The position numbers and the translations under genes were made by a program. A stretch of 38,700 nucleotides of DNA, taken from an uncultured Saprospiraceae bacterium. Lineage in GTDB: Bacteria > Bacteroidota > Bacteroidia > Chitinophagales > Saprospiraceae. The notes under the pieces were generated by a model. That model ran no database searches and was not told the DNA's origin. It saw only the letters and a program-made list of their open reading frames with translations. The DNA lies in assembly GCA_937929835.1 (NCBI GenBank), contig CALFUU010000053.1, positions 1 to 38,700 of the forward strand, in the 5' to 3' direction. This document shows, piece after piece, positions 16,211-24,555 of the stretch. How positions within the stretch are numbered: position 1 is the first letter of the stretch; each line of letters begins with the position of its first letter.

Positions 16211-17692
16211 ATGATAACAGGAGAGATAAGGTCTCAAGTAGACGGAATATGGGATGCATTTGCAGCAGGAGGCGTAGTAAATCCATTGACAGTTATAGAG
16301 CAGATGACCTATCTTATATTCCTCAAGAGGTTAGATAGGCAACAACAAGTAAAGGAAAAGAAGGCCAATCTAGCAGGTATACCCCTAGGTAAGGTGGCTT
16401 ATTCTAAGAAAGAGTCCATATTTAGATGGGGTAACTTTAAGAACAAAGACCCTGAAACCTTATTTGAGCTTTTTACCAAGCCACAAGAGAAGATTAAGAA
16501 TCTTACTGTATTTGAGCATATGAAGAGTATAGGCTCAGAGAATGGGGTTTTCTCTAAGTATATGAAGGGAGCCACCTTTATGATACCTACAGCAAGATTG
16601 CTTGACCAAGTGGTCCAACTCATCGATAAAATCAATATGGATGAGAAAGATACCAAGGGTGACCTCTATGAGTATCTGCTATCCAAGATCGCCTCAGCAG
16701 GTAGAGCAGGTCAGTTCAGAACGCCTAGGCACATTATAAGTATGATGGTGGAGATGATGCAGCCCAATAAGGAAGATGTCATCTGTGACCCAGCAGCAGG
16801 TACATCTGGGTTTCTTATAGGTTGTGGCAAGTACATACAAGAGCAGCACAAAGACTGGTTTATGGATAAGAAGTTCCGTAGCCACTTTAATGATGGGATG
16901 TTTAATGGGATAGAATTTGACCCTACGATGCTGCGCATAGGGGCTATGAACTTACAACTGCATGGAATAGACCAGCCTAAGCTCAGAGACACTGATGCGC
17001 TAAGTGAGGTCAATGCTGACATTAGAGATGAGTATACTCTCATACTTGCCAATCCACCATTTAAGGGTACTCTAGACTCTGATAGTGTGGAGAAGTCGTT
17101 AACTCAAGTATGTAAGACAAAGAAGACAGAGCTGCTTTTTCTGGCACTTATGCTGAGAATGCTCACCACAGGGGGAAGATGTGCTGTTATCGTACCCGAT
17201 GGTGTCCTATTTGGTGGTAGTAATGCGCATAAGGCCATCAGAAAGGAGATAGTCGAGAATCATAAGCTAGATGCTGTGATCGATTTACCTTCTGGAGTAT
17301 TTAAGCCTTATGCAGGAGTGAGTACAGCTATTTTGATGTTCACTAAGACAGGTACAGGAGGTACAGATAAGGTATGGTTCTATGGTATGAAGGCAGATGG
17401 ACGTAGTCTTGACGATAAGCGTAACGAAATAAAAGAAAATGACATACCTGACATACTCAAAAGATGGTCGAATAGAAAGAAAGAGTCAAAACGAAATAGA
17501 ACAGACCAAAGCTTTATGGTGCCTGTGTCAGAAATCAGTGAAAATGATTACGACCTGAGCATCAATCGCTACAAAGAAATAGTCTATGAGGAATTAGAAT
17601 ATGACTCCCCATCAAAGATTATAGAGGATATCGAATCTCTAGATAAGGAACGTAAGTCAGCTCTTGCTCAACTCAAGAAAATGCTACGCTAA
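16211..17692 (+). CDS. hsdM: Type I restriction-modification system, N6-adenine methyltransferase subunit
   Basis: Modification subunit of 493 residues that methylates adenine in the site chosen by HsdS and also forms part of the restriction complex with HsdR. The N-terminal helical HsdM domain (about 8-130) starts ITGEIRSQVDGIWDAFAAGG. The catalytic domain has the S-adenosylmethionine motif DPAAGTSG (193-200) and the adenine-methylase motif NPPF (281-284), then FYGMKADGRSLDDKRN near 390, as in this family. Length is normal and all motifs are kept. It is the first gene of a five-gene run on one strand (hsdM, AlbA_2 ATPase, hsdS, membrane protein, hsdR). Its TAA is followed after one base by the TTG of the ATPase gene, which suggests translational coupling. 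Confidence 0.96.
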   Translation: MITGEIRSQVDGIWDAFAAGGVVNPLTVIEQMTYLIFLKRLDRQQQVKEKKANLAGIPLGKVAYSKKESIFRWGNFKNKDPETLFELFTKPQEKIKNLTVFEHMKSIGSENGVFSKYMKGATFMIPTARLLDQVVQLIDKINMDEKDTKGDLYEYLLSKIASAGRAGQFRTPRHIISMMVEMMQPNKEDVICDPAAGTSGFLIGCGKYIQEQHKDWFMDKKFRSHFNDGMFNGIEFDPTMLRIGAMNLQLHGIDQPKLRDTDALSEVNADIRDEYTLILANPPFKGTLDSDSVEKSLTQVCKTKKTELLFLALMLRMLTTGGRCAVIVPDGVLFGGSNAHKAIRKEIVENHKLDAVIDLPSGVFKPYAGVSTAILMFTKTGTGGTDKVWFYGMKADGRSLDDKRNEIKENDIPDILKRWSNRKKESKRNRTDQSFMVPVSEISENDYDLSINRYKEIVYEELEYDSPSKIIEDIESLDKERKSALAQLKKMLR

Positions 17693-17693
17693 A

Positions 17694-19082
17694 TTGACCA
17701 AAGCTGAAGTATACCAATTGATTGCTGTAGGAGAAGGATTACATCTGGACCTTAAGCGAAGTATGGATAGTAAGCACGCTAAAACTATGGTTTCGTTTGC
17801 TAATACCAAAGGTGGTAAATTGGTCCTAGGGGTAGAAGACGATGGCACTGTTAATGGGCATAATCTATCAAACGCCAATCAAGCAAGCATAGAACAAGTT
17901 GCTAGAAATTGTGACCCACCAGTATTCATAGAGCTGGAATCTGTTGATATGGATGACGGTCTTAAGGTGACGGTAATTTCTGTTCCAAAATCTACAAACC
18001 CTCCCCATCGATGTACACAAGGATATTTTCTTAGAGTAGGCTCAGAATCCATCAAGATGAGCACTGAGCAGCTTACGGCCTATCTCAATGTGCACGGTAA
18101 GTTAGGTTTTGATGAGAGGGTTCGCCCTGAGTATCAATGGAAACAGGTATACAGTGATGCTAAAATAGCTTTGTATAAATCATTCTTATCACAAGAGGCT
18201 CAAGCTCTAGGCGATGACATAGTGCTCGGCAACTTAGGTCTTGTCAATAATACGCATCCTACTAATGCAGGTCTTATATTCCTCTCTAATGAGGCTGTGG
18301 TCCAAGTACCTCAATTTAGAGTTAGATGTGTGGCTTACAATGGAGCTGATACTGGTAGTGATATCCTTGACCAAAAAGACTTTGGGGAAGACCTCATACA
18401 AGTCATAGAGGATAGTGTTGGGTTCATTAAGAGACATCTTAATACAGCTATTAAGGTAGTCGGACTGAAATCAGAGACAACGCTTGAGATACCAGAAGAA
18501 GCCCTTCGAGAGGTCGTGGTCAATGCTGTTGTACACAGAGATTACAATATCAAAGGTGCCAATATCAAAGTGGAAGTCTTTGCCAATAGAGTAGAAATAT
18601 CGAGTCCAGGCAGCTTACCTTCAGGTATGGAAGAAAAGGAATTAGGTAAGAGAAGTCTAGCTCGTAATGCAGATATTGCCAACGTCCTATCACGTACACC
18701 ATATATGGAAAAGCTTGGCACTGGTATCACAAGAATAGGCTCGGCTATGAGAAAGGCCAATCTTGCCAAAGCTGAATATCAAGTAACTACGGGCTTTTTT
18801 ACTGTAGTCCTTAAACGTCCAAACCAAACCTCTACCCCCGAAGCTGCCGAAATTACCCCCCAAGTTAAAGCCTTGCTGAAGTCGATGGATGATGAGATGA
18901 GTAGAGCTGAAATAATGCAATTGTTAGAGCTTAGCGACTCTAAGTATGTCAGGGAAAGCTATATACAACCAGCTCTTAATCAGGGTTTTATAGCTATGAC
19001 TCTCCCTGATACGCCACAGAGTAAGCATCAGAAGTTTAAGCTTACGGATATAGGTCTATCACTCAAGAAAAACCTCAAATGA
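17694..19082 (+). CDS. AlbA_2-domain / GHKL ATPase (putative DNA-binding regulator) inside the RM operon
   Basis: A protein of 462 residues from the TTG at 17694, one base after the hsdM stop; this gives MTKAEVYQLIAVGEGLHLDL, where AlbA_2 (Schlafen-like) domains normally begin. An earlier TTG at 17664 would overlap hsdM. Parts: AlbA_2 domain (about 1-125, with LDLKRS and FANTKGGKLVLGVEDDG), a middle region, a GHKL-type ATP-binding domain (about 265-375: EEALREVVVNAVVHRDY then VEISSPGSLPSG), a linker with TPEAAEITPQV, and a winged-helix-like end (MDDEMSRAEIMQLLELSD). Relatives occur in type I loci of many bacteria and are thought to regulate or assist; the exact role is unknown. A decayed paralogue lies at 14403-14995. 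The stop is followed by in-frame TPxV-coding repeats. Confidence 0.88.
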   Translation: MTKAEVYQLIAVGEGLHLDLKRSMDSKHAKTMVSFANTKGGKLVLGVEDDGTVNGHNLSNANQASIEQVARNCDPPVFIELESVDMDDGLKVTVISVPKSTNPPHRCTQGYFLRVGSESIKMSTEQLTAYLNVHGKLGFDERVRPEYQWKQVYSDAKIALYKSFLSQEAQALGDDIVLGNLGLVNNTHPTNAGLIFLSNEAVVQVPQFRVRCVAYNGADTGSDILDQKDFGEDLIQVIEDSVGFIKRHLNTAIKVVGLKSETTLEIPEEALREVVVNAVVHRDYNIKGANIKVEVFANRVEISSPGSLPSGMEEKELGKRSLARNADIANVLSRTPYMEKLGTGITRIGSAMRKANLAKAEYQVTTGFFTVVLKRPNQTSTPEAAEITPQVKALLKSMDDEMSRAEIMQLLELSDSKYVRESYIQPALNQGFIAMTLPDTPQSKHQKFKLTDIGLSLKKNLK

Positions 19083-19103
19083 CAAGTATTCCATCAGAAC
19101 ACC

Positions 19104-19139
19104 ACCCCCGAAGTTACCCCCGATATTACCCCCGAAGTT
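19104..19139 (+). repeat. Three 12-bp TPxV-coding repeats after the ATPase stop
   Basis: ACCCCCGAAGTT, ACCCCCGATATT, ACCCCCGAAGTT in tandem. They are in the frame of the ATPase gene but begin 21 bases after its TGA, and would encode TPEV-TPDI-TPEV. They match the linker that precedes the winged-helix-like end in the gene itself. Confidence 0.8.
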
Positions 19140-19191
19140 TGGGGAGTATATGGGAGACTCTGTCAGCTAACTTTATAAATCAGAATTGAAG

Positions 19192-20298
19192 ATGAATTGG
19201 GAAATAGTCGAATTAGGAGATGTTTTAAAGTATGAACAGCCTACTAAATATTTGGTAGATAGTACCGATTATGATGATAGTTATGCAACACCAGTTCTAA
19301 CAGCTGGAAAGACTTTCTTGCTTGGGTATACAAATGAGACGAATGGAATCTTTGATAAGGGTGCGACAATAATATTTGATGACTTTACTACTGCGTTTAA
19401 ATATGTAGATTTCCCCTTCAAGGTTAAGTCATCAGCAATGAAAATTTTGCAAGCTGATACTCAAAAGGCAGATATTCGATTTCTTTATTATAGAATGCTA
19501 AAAACAGGGATAGATACTACTTTGCATAAAAGGTATTGGATTTCTAAATACTCAAAAATTAAAATCCCCCTCCCCCCATTACCCATCCAAAAAAAGATAG
19601 CAGCTATACTCGATGCTGCCGACAACTACAGACAAAAAACAAAAGCCCTCATAGACAAATACGACCAACTGACTCAGAGCATTTTTCTGGATATGTTTGG
19701 GGACCCTGTTAAGAATGAGAAGGGATGGGAGGTTGGAGTTACAATTGATGGAGCAAAATCCATTGTCCCAACAAGAGATAAACCCAAGAGTTTTACTGGT
19801 GATACGCCTTGGATTAGAACAGAGGATTTGGTGCACCTTGGATGTACTAGTCGGTCAAAAAAGAATATTGGTCTTAGTGATTCTGAGATTGAAGCTGCAA
19901 GATGTAGAGTGATTCCTAAAAATAGTGTTGTTATGACTTGTGTGGGAGACTTAGGAGTTGTTTCATTGATGAATAATAATATAATTATGAATCAACAACT
20001 TCACGCTTTCGTTTGTGATGAAGAGATTCTAAATCCTCATTTTTTGATGTATGCCCTTTCTTTCCAAAAATCCTATTACTACAAGATGGCTTCAAACACA
20101 ACCGTTCCTTATCTTAATAAGACAAAATGTAATAATACTCCTATGATATTTCCACCACTAAGAAGGCAACTTGAATTTGCTAAATTAATGATGAAAATTC
20201 TGAGTGAAAAAAAATCTGTTAATGAATCTAATTTGAAATCAGAGGACCTATTTCAATCACTACTCCAAAAAGCCTTCAAAGGAGAATTAGTAAGCTAA
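19192..20298 (+). CDS. hsdS: Type I restriction-modification system, specificity subunit
   Basis: DNA-recognition subunit of 368 residues. Two target recognition domains are separated by conserved helices: the first runs from the start (MNWEIVELGDVLKYEQ) to IKIPLPPLPIQKKIAAILDA (about residue 145), followed by a coiled-coil spacer with LTQSIFLDMFGDP; the second from about 180 to IFPPLRRQLEFAKLM, again followed by a helix ending LLQKAFKGELVS. Each half reads one part of a bipartite site; the sequence read cannot be predicted here. The ATG at 19192 is preferred to the TTG two codons earlier. It is separated from the ATPase gene by 109 bases that hold the TPxV repeats, and from the next gene by 11 bases. 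No second hsdS or inverted TRD copy is seen in the window. Confidence 0.95.
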   Translation: MNWEIVELGDVLKYEQPTKYLVDSTDYDDSYATPVLTAGKTFLLGYTNETNGIFDKGATIIFDDFTTAFKYVDFPFKVKSSAMKILQADTQKADIRFLYYRMLKTGIDTTLHKRYWISKYSKIKIPLPPLPIQKKIAAILDAADNYRQKTKALIDKYDQLTQSIFLDMFGDPVKNEKGWEVGVTIDGAKSIVPTRDKPKSFTGDTPWIRTEDLVHLGCTSRSKKNIGLSDSEIEAARCRVIPKNSVVMTCVGDLGVVSLMNNNIIMNQQLHAFVCDEEILNPHFLMYALSFQKSYYYKMASNTTVPYLNKTKCNNTPMIFPPLRRQLEFAKLMMKILSEKKSVNESNLKSEDLFQSLLQKAFKGELVS

Positions 20299-20309
20299 AA
20301 TTGTAGACC

Positions 20310-20810
20310 ATGAGTATAGTACATATAGCATTAGTTTTGGTAGTAATAGGTGTAGTCTTCATTCTGTACAATTCTAATAGGAAAAAGAAAAGTACAGCCT
20401 TACTTGAAAAAATGCACAGGTCTGATTTTTCTGATATGGTTAAATTGGGTGATTTGTTAATCGGTCTAAGAAAAGATGGAGCTATAAAATATGAAGTAAA
20501 AGCTGACAAAAGTAGATTGAGTTATAGTCTCTTGGATGAATATGGATGGATTACCGCAAAGTACTTCAGAACCAACAAAGGGTCATATGTAGTCAGTATG
20601 AATGCTTCACCAAAGGTAGGTAAGGCAGTGGGTGTTAGAACAGAATTTAGCAATAAGGGTGAAGTAGAACAAAGAATAAAAATTTTAGTCGATAGATGGA
20701 ATAATAATTTGGACCATAAGTACAGAAAAGATTCAGATTTTTATAAGCGTTGTGTAGCCCTAATAAGAGGAGTGAATGATGATGATAGAGAAAAGTTGAT
20801 GTGGAAATAA
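20310..20810 (+). CDS. Small single-pass membrane protein of unknown function between hsdS and hsdR
   Basis: A 166-residue protein. Residues 4-20 form one hydrophobic helix (IVHIALVLVVIGVVFIL) followed by a positively charged stretch (NRKKK), so the N terminus is outside and the rest is in the cytoplasm. The soluble part is basic with alternating strands (for example GAIKYEVKADKSRLSYSLLD) and a helical end rich in K, R and D. No family or catalytic motif is recognised. It starts 11 bases after hsdS and ends 10 bases before hsdR, on the same strand, so it is surely co-transcribed with the restriction operon. A membrane-anchored partner is not a standard part of type I systems. It could be a cargo gene with no role in restriction. 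Confidence 0.85.
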   Translation: MSIVHIALVLVVIGVVFILYNSNRKKKSTALLEKMHRSDFSDMVKLGDLLIGLRKDGAIKYEVKADKSRLSYSLLDEYGWITAKYFRTNKGSYVVSMNASPKVGKAVGVRTEFSNKGEVEQRIKILVDRWNNNLDHKYRKDSDFYKRCVALIRGVNDDDREKLMWK

Positions 20811-20820
20811 TATTTTAGAT

Positions 20821-23800
20821 ATGAGTAATTTCAACTTCCTCAAGCAACACTATCCTAACCTCTACCAAATTATGGTGAAGGCAGAGAGTCGTGTCTTCAC
20901 AGAACCGAAGACAGCAGCAGTTTCTTGTCGATTGGCTTTAGAAGAGACTGTCAATCTCATCTACCATGAAGAAAGGTTTGAGTTTCCCAATTATGATAGC
21001 TCACTCAATAATTTAATGCGTGAGCACGACTTTAAGCATTTGATACCTGAAAGTATCTATACAGGCATTCAGTTCTATACGCGTAAAATAGGCAATGATG
21101 GGGCACATTATGGGAAAACTGTAAAAGGAAAAGATGCCCTTGTCAGCATACGATACTTATTTGATTTTCTTAAGTGGTTTGCTAACTACTATGCCCCAAC
21201 TCAACCTGAGCTTCCAGAAGCGTTTGACAAGTCTGTCATACCTAAAGTAGGTTCAGAGAACGACTTGCAGCGTAAGCTTAAGGTACAAGAACTAGAAAGG
21301 CAAGAGGAAAGAGCTGCATTAGAACAAAAGATAGCTGAGTTACAATTAGCTTACAAACAAGAGCAAGAAAAGGCACTGCTTTCTAGTGCAGCCTTTGACA
21401 GTTATAAATCAAAGCAAGAAACATACAAAGAACGACTTAAACAGCAGAAGAAAACTCGTGAGAAGAAATTCAGTAGTGAGTACAACGAGGCAGAGACTAG
21501 AGAGCATTTAATAGATATGGCTCTTAAGGAAGCTGGATGGAATGACTTGAAACAAGGTTATGAGCTAGAGTACAAAGTGACTAATATGCCGATTAGTCCA
21601 GATAATCCCAAAGGCAATGGATTTGTAGATTATGTATTATGGGATGATAAGGGTTTGCCTTTAGCTGTAATTGAGGCTAAACGTACATCGTCAAATGCAG
21701 AGAATGGCAAGCATCAAGCCTCACTATATGCAACTTGCTTAGAGCAACAATTTGGGAGAAGACCTATAATCTTCTATACTAGTGGATATAAGACAATGTT
21801 ATGGGATGATACTTTCTATAGTCAACCAAGACGTGTGTATGGATTCTATACAAAAGAAGAGTTGTTGTGGTCTATACAGCGACGAGAGACACTTCAAGAC
21901 ATACGTAAGGCGACAATAAATAAGGACATATCAGGTAGACCATATCAAGAGGAAGCCATAAGACGTGTTGCAGAGGCCTTTGTTGTTGATGATGTAAGTG
22001 GTAACGTGTTAAGAGGTAGTGGAAGGGCTTCACTACTTGTGATGGCTACAGGAAGTGGTAAGACTAGAACATCTGCTTCCATTGTTGATTTATTATTCAA
22101 GAGTAATTGGGTTAAGAGAGTATTATTCCTAGCTGATAGGAATGCATTGGTCAAGCAAGCTAAGGATGCTTTTGCAGAACATTTACCTGAGTTATCTTCT
22201 ATCAACTTGACTAAAGAAAAGGAGAATAATACGACACGTCTTGTCTTCAGTACCTATCAATCGATTATTAATAAGATAGACAGTACAAAGAGCGAAGAGG
22301 GTAGATTCTATGGTGTCGGGCATTTTGATTTGATTATTGTCGATGAAGCCCACAGGTCTGTCTATAATAAGTTTGGAGTAATCTTCGAGTATTTTGATGC
22401 TTTGCTGCTTGGTTTAACGGCAACACCTAAAAGAGAAATAGACCATAATACGTATGAGCTTTTTGATTGTGTGGAAGGGAACCCAACCTTTGCTTATGAG
22501 CTAGAAGATGCAGTCAATAGAAAATACCTAGTGCCGTACAAGAACATTTCTCTTTCCACTAAATTTCTTAGAGATGGTATTAGGTACTCAGAGCTTTCAG
22601 AAGAGGACAAAGAAAAATATGAAGACTCATTTAGAGATAATACAACAGGCCTCTTTCCTGATGAGGTCAGTCGCTCGGCCTTGAATAAGTGGTTGTTTAA
22701 TAAAGACACTGTGCACAAGATACTTGATGCTCTTATGCGTTATGGACTGAAGATAGAAGGAGGAGATAAGTTAGGCAGAACCATCATATTTGCTGCTAAT
22801 CAAGCTCACTCTCAATTCATCGTCGATTGCTTTCTAGAGAGATATCCAGAGCAACCAGCAGGATTCATTTCTGTAATTCATAATAAAGTCTCCCATGCAC
22901 AGAGTCTGATAGATGCTTTTTGTGACCATCATAAAGAGAATATGCCTCAGATAGCAGTCAGTGTAGATATGATGGATACAGGGATAGATGCACCTAGGAC
23001 ACTGAATTTAGTATTCTTTAAAGTGGTGAGGTCTTACTCCAAGTTTTGGCAAATGATAGGAAGAGGGACAAGGCTTTGTCCTAATGTTTTTGGTCCTCAA
23101 CAACCTAAAGAACACTTTCTCATTTTCGATGCGTGTGACAACTTTGCTTTTTTCGAAGAAAATGAATTTGGTAACAATGCTGCAACTATATTGCCTCTTA
23201 CGCAGCAGATATTTCAGACTAGGCTTACAGTCGCTAGGTTACTGCTAGAAACAGGTGATGAAGATGACAGACAGCTTTCGTCTGAAAAAGTAGATATGCT
23301 TCACACAGCGGTTAGAGGATTGAATAAGTCGAGGTTTGATGTCAATATGAAGCTTGAGTATGTTGACGAGTTTGAGGTTAGAGAAAGATGGAACAGGCTC
23401 GATAGTGACAGCATACATATCATAGAAGAACATTTGTCAGGCTTACCAAGTCCAGATAGCATCAATGAGGTCGCTAGACGATTTGATTTGATGATGTTGA
23501 AGATGATGCAAGCCAATCTTCTTATGAGTAGCTCATATCCAAGATATAGAGACAATCTCATCAATATAGGGGAGCAATTATCTAAAAAGTATTCTATACC
23601 ACAAGTCAAAGCCAAATCTAAAGTCATTGAGAACATTCGTGAGCCTAAATTCTATGAAAAGCTTAGGCAACGAAAAATGGAAGAGATTAGGAACGAAGTA
23701 CGTGAGTTGGTCCAATATCTAGATGCAAAAACACGCAATCCAGTCTATACCGATATTGTTGATACTGGTTTTTCTATTGTAACGGAGGGTGTTGCAAGGG

Positions 23801-24285
23801 TTGCACCGATAAATGAAGAAGTCTACAAAAGAAGAGTCCAGCAGTTTGTACTAGAGAACAAGAGGAACCTAGTTATTGATAAGCTAAATAAGAACTTACC
23901 TGTCACACCTAGTGAGATAAAGGAGTTAGAAAGGATACTCTTTGATGGAGGTGATAGAGGTACTTACGAGCAGTATATGAAAACCTTCAATGGAGAGCCT
24001 TTGGGACGCTTTGTGAGGTCAATAGTCGGCCTTGACATTCAGGTCGCTCAGAAGCAATTCTCGGGCTTCCTAGACGCAGGTTCTTTTAATGCCAATCAGA
24101 TTAGATTCATAGATACCATCATCCAGTTTTTGAATAAGAATGGCGTCATAGATAAAAGCTTACTCGATAAACCTCCTTTTGATGATGCCCATGAGGATGG
24201 CATCTATGGTTTATTTGAGGATAATCAGACTATTAAGATCATCTCCCTTATAGATGGGATTAATGAGAATGCGGAGGTGGGATAG
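20821..24285 (+). CDS. hsdR: Type I restriction-modification system, endonuclease/translocase subunit
   Basis: Restriction subunit of 1154 residues that translocates DNA with ATP and cleaves it away from the unmethylated site. Parts in order: an N-terminal DUF4145-like helical domain (about 1-125), a coiled coil (about 145-215), the PD-(D/E)XK nuclease core with FVDYVLWDD (D270) and VIEAKRTS (E285, K287), then the superfamily 2 motor: Walker A ATGSGKT (409-415), DEAH (508-511), GLTATP, and MIGRGTRLCP in the second RecA-like lobe. The C-terminal helical region (about 800-1154) resembles the EcoEI-type C-terminal domain. All catalytic motifs are intact. The last 73 bases plus 13 downstream are repeated exactly at 15235-15320. 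Confidence 0.96.
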   Translation: MSNFNFLKQHYPNLYQIMVKAESRVFTEPKTAAVSCRLALEETVNLIYHEERFEFPNYDSSLNNLMREHDFKHLIPESIYTGIQFYTRKIGNDGAHYGKTVKGKDALVSIRYLFDFLKWFANYYAPTQPELPEAFDKSVIPKVGSENDLQRKLKVQELERQEERAALEQKIAELQLAYKQEQEKALLSSAAFDSYKSKQETYKERLKQQKKTREKKFSSEYNEAETREHLIDMALKEAGWNDLKQGYELEYKVTNMPISPDNPKGNGFVDYVLWDDKGLPLAVIEAKRTSSNAENGKHQASLYATCLEQQFGRRPIIFYTSGYKTMLWDDTFYSQPRRVYGFYTKEELLWSIQRRETLQDIRKATINKDISGRPYQEEAIRRVAEAFVVDDVSGNVLRGSGRASLLVMATGSGKTRTSASIVDLLFKSNWVKRVLFLADRNALVKQAKDAFAEHLPELSSINLTKEKENNTTRLVFSTYQSIINKIDSTKSEEGRFYGVGHFDLIIVDEAHRSVYNKFGVIFEYFDALLLGLTATPKREIDHNTYELFDCVEGNPTFAYELEDAVNRKYLVPYKNISLSTKFLRDGIRYSELSEEDKEKYEDSFRDNTTGLFPDEVSRSALNKWLFNKDTVHKILDALMRYGLKIEGGDKLGRTIIFAANQAHSQFIVDCFLERYPEQPAGFISVIHNKVSHAQSLIDAFCDHHKENMPQIAVSVDMMDTGIDAPRTLNLVFFKVVRSYSKFWQMIGRGTRLCPNVFGPQQPKEHFLIFDACDNFAFFEENEFGNNAATILPLTQQIFQTRLTVARLLLETGDEDDRQLSSEKVDMLHTAVRGLNKSRFDVNMKLEYVDEFEVRERWNRLDSDSIHIIEEHLSGLPSPDSINEVARRFDLMMLKMMQANLLMSSSYPRYRDNLINIGEQLSKKYSIPQVKAKSKVIENIREPKFYEKLRQRKMEEIRNEVRELVQYLDAKTRNPVYTDIVDTGFSIVTEGVARVAPINEEVYKRRVQQFVLENKRNLVIDKLNKNLPVTPSEIKELERILFDGGDRGTYEQYMKTFNGEPLGRFVRSIVGLDIQVAQKQFSGFLDAGSFNANQIRFIDTIIQFLNKNGVIDKSLLDKPPFDDAHEDGIYGLFEDNQTIKIISLIDGINENAEVG

Positions 24286-24298
24286 TGGCGTGCACATT
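24213..24298 (+). repeat. 86-bp direct repeat, right copy (hsdR 3' end)
   Basis: Identical to 15235-15320. It ends 27 bases before the tRNA-Ala gene and holds the hsdR stop. Being part of the coding sequence here, this is probably the parent copy and the left one the derived copy. Confidence 0.97.
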
Positions 24299-24325
24299 GA
24301 ATGAAAACAACTGCCAACAAAAAAG

Positions 24326-24399
24326 TGGAGCCTAGGGGATTCGAACCCCTGACCTCTTGCCTGCCAGGCAAGCGCTCTAGCCAACTGAGCTAAGGCCCC
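24326..24399 (-). tRNA. tRNA-Ala (anticodon GGC)
   Basis: On the reverse strand the sequence folds as a full cloverleaf: acceptor GGGGCCT with AGGCTCC, D arm GCTC...GAGC, anticodon stem CTTGC/GCAAG around CTGGCAG (anticodon GGC), T arm with GGTTCGAATCC, and discriminator A. CCA is not encoded; a T-run follows. It is transcribed against hsdR, whose stop is 40 bp away. tRNA genes are common integration points for islands, and this one marks the right edge of the accessory region. Confidence 0.97.
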
Positions 24400-24555
24400 T
24401 TTACGGAATTAAGCGTAAAGTAAGAAATACCTCTAATAAAACTAATACCCATAACCAACCTTCTCCGTGTAGAATCTAATTCAGTCTAGTCTTTCGATTT
24501 ATAATAAAGTCTGATATCTGAGAGTTGCCCTATATTGCAGTCTGAGTAATAGCAA

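Noticed and set aside
19186..20298. Phase-variable hsdS with inverted TRD copies
   Set aside because: Only one hsdS is present and I found no inverted repeat or silent TRD cassette nearby, nor an invertase.
24326..24399. tRNA gene as direct attachment site of the island
   Set aside because: No second copy of any tRNA segment was seen at the left edge; the direct repeat ends 27 bases before the tRNA.
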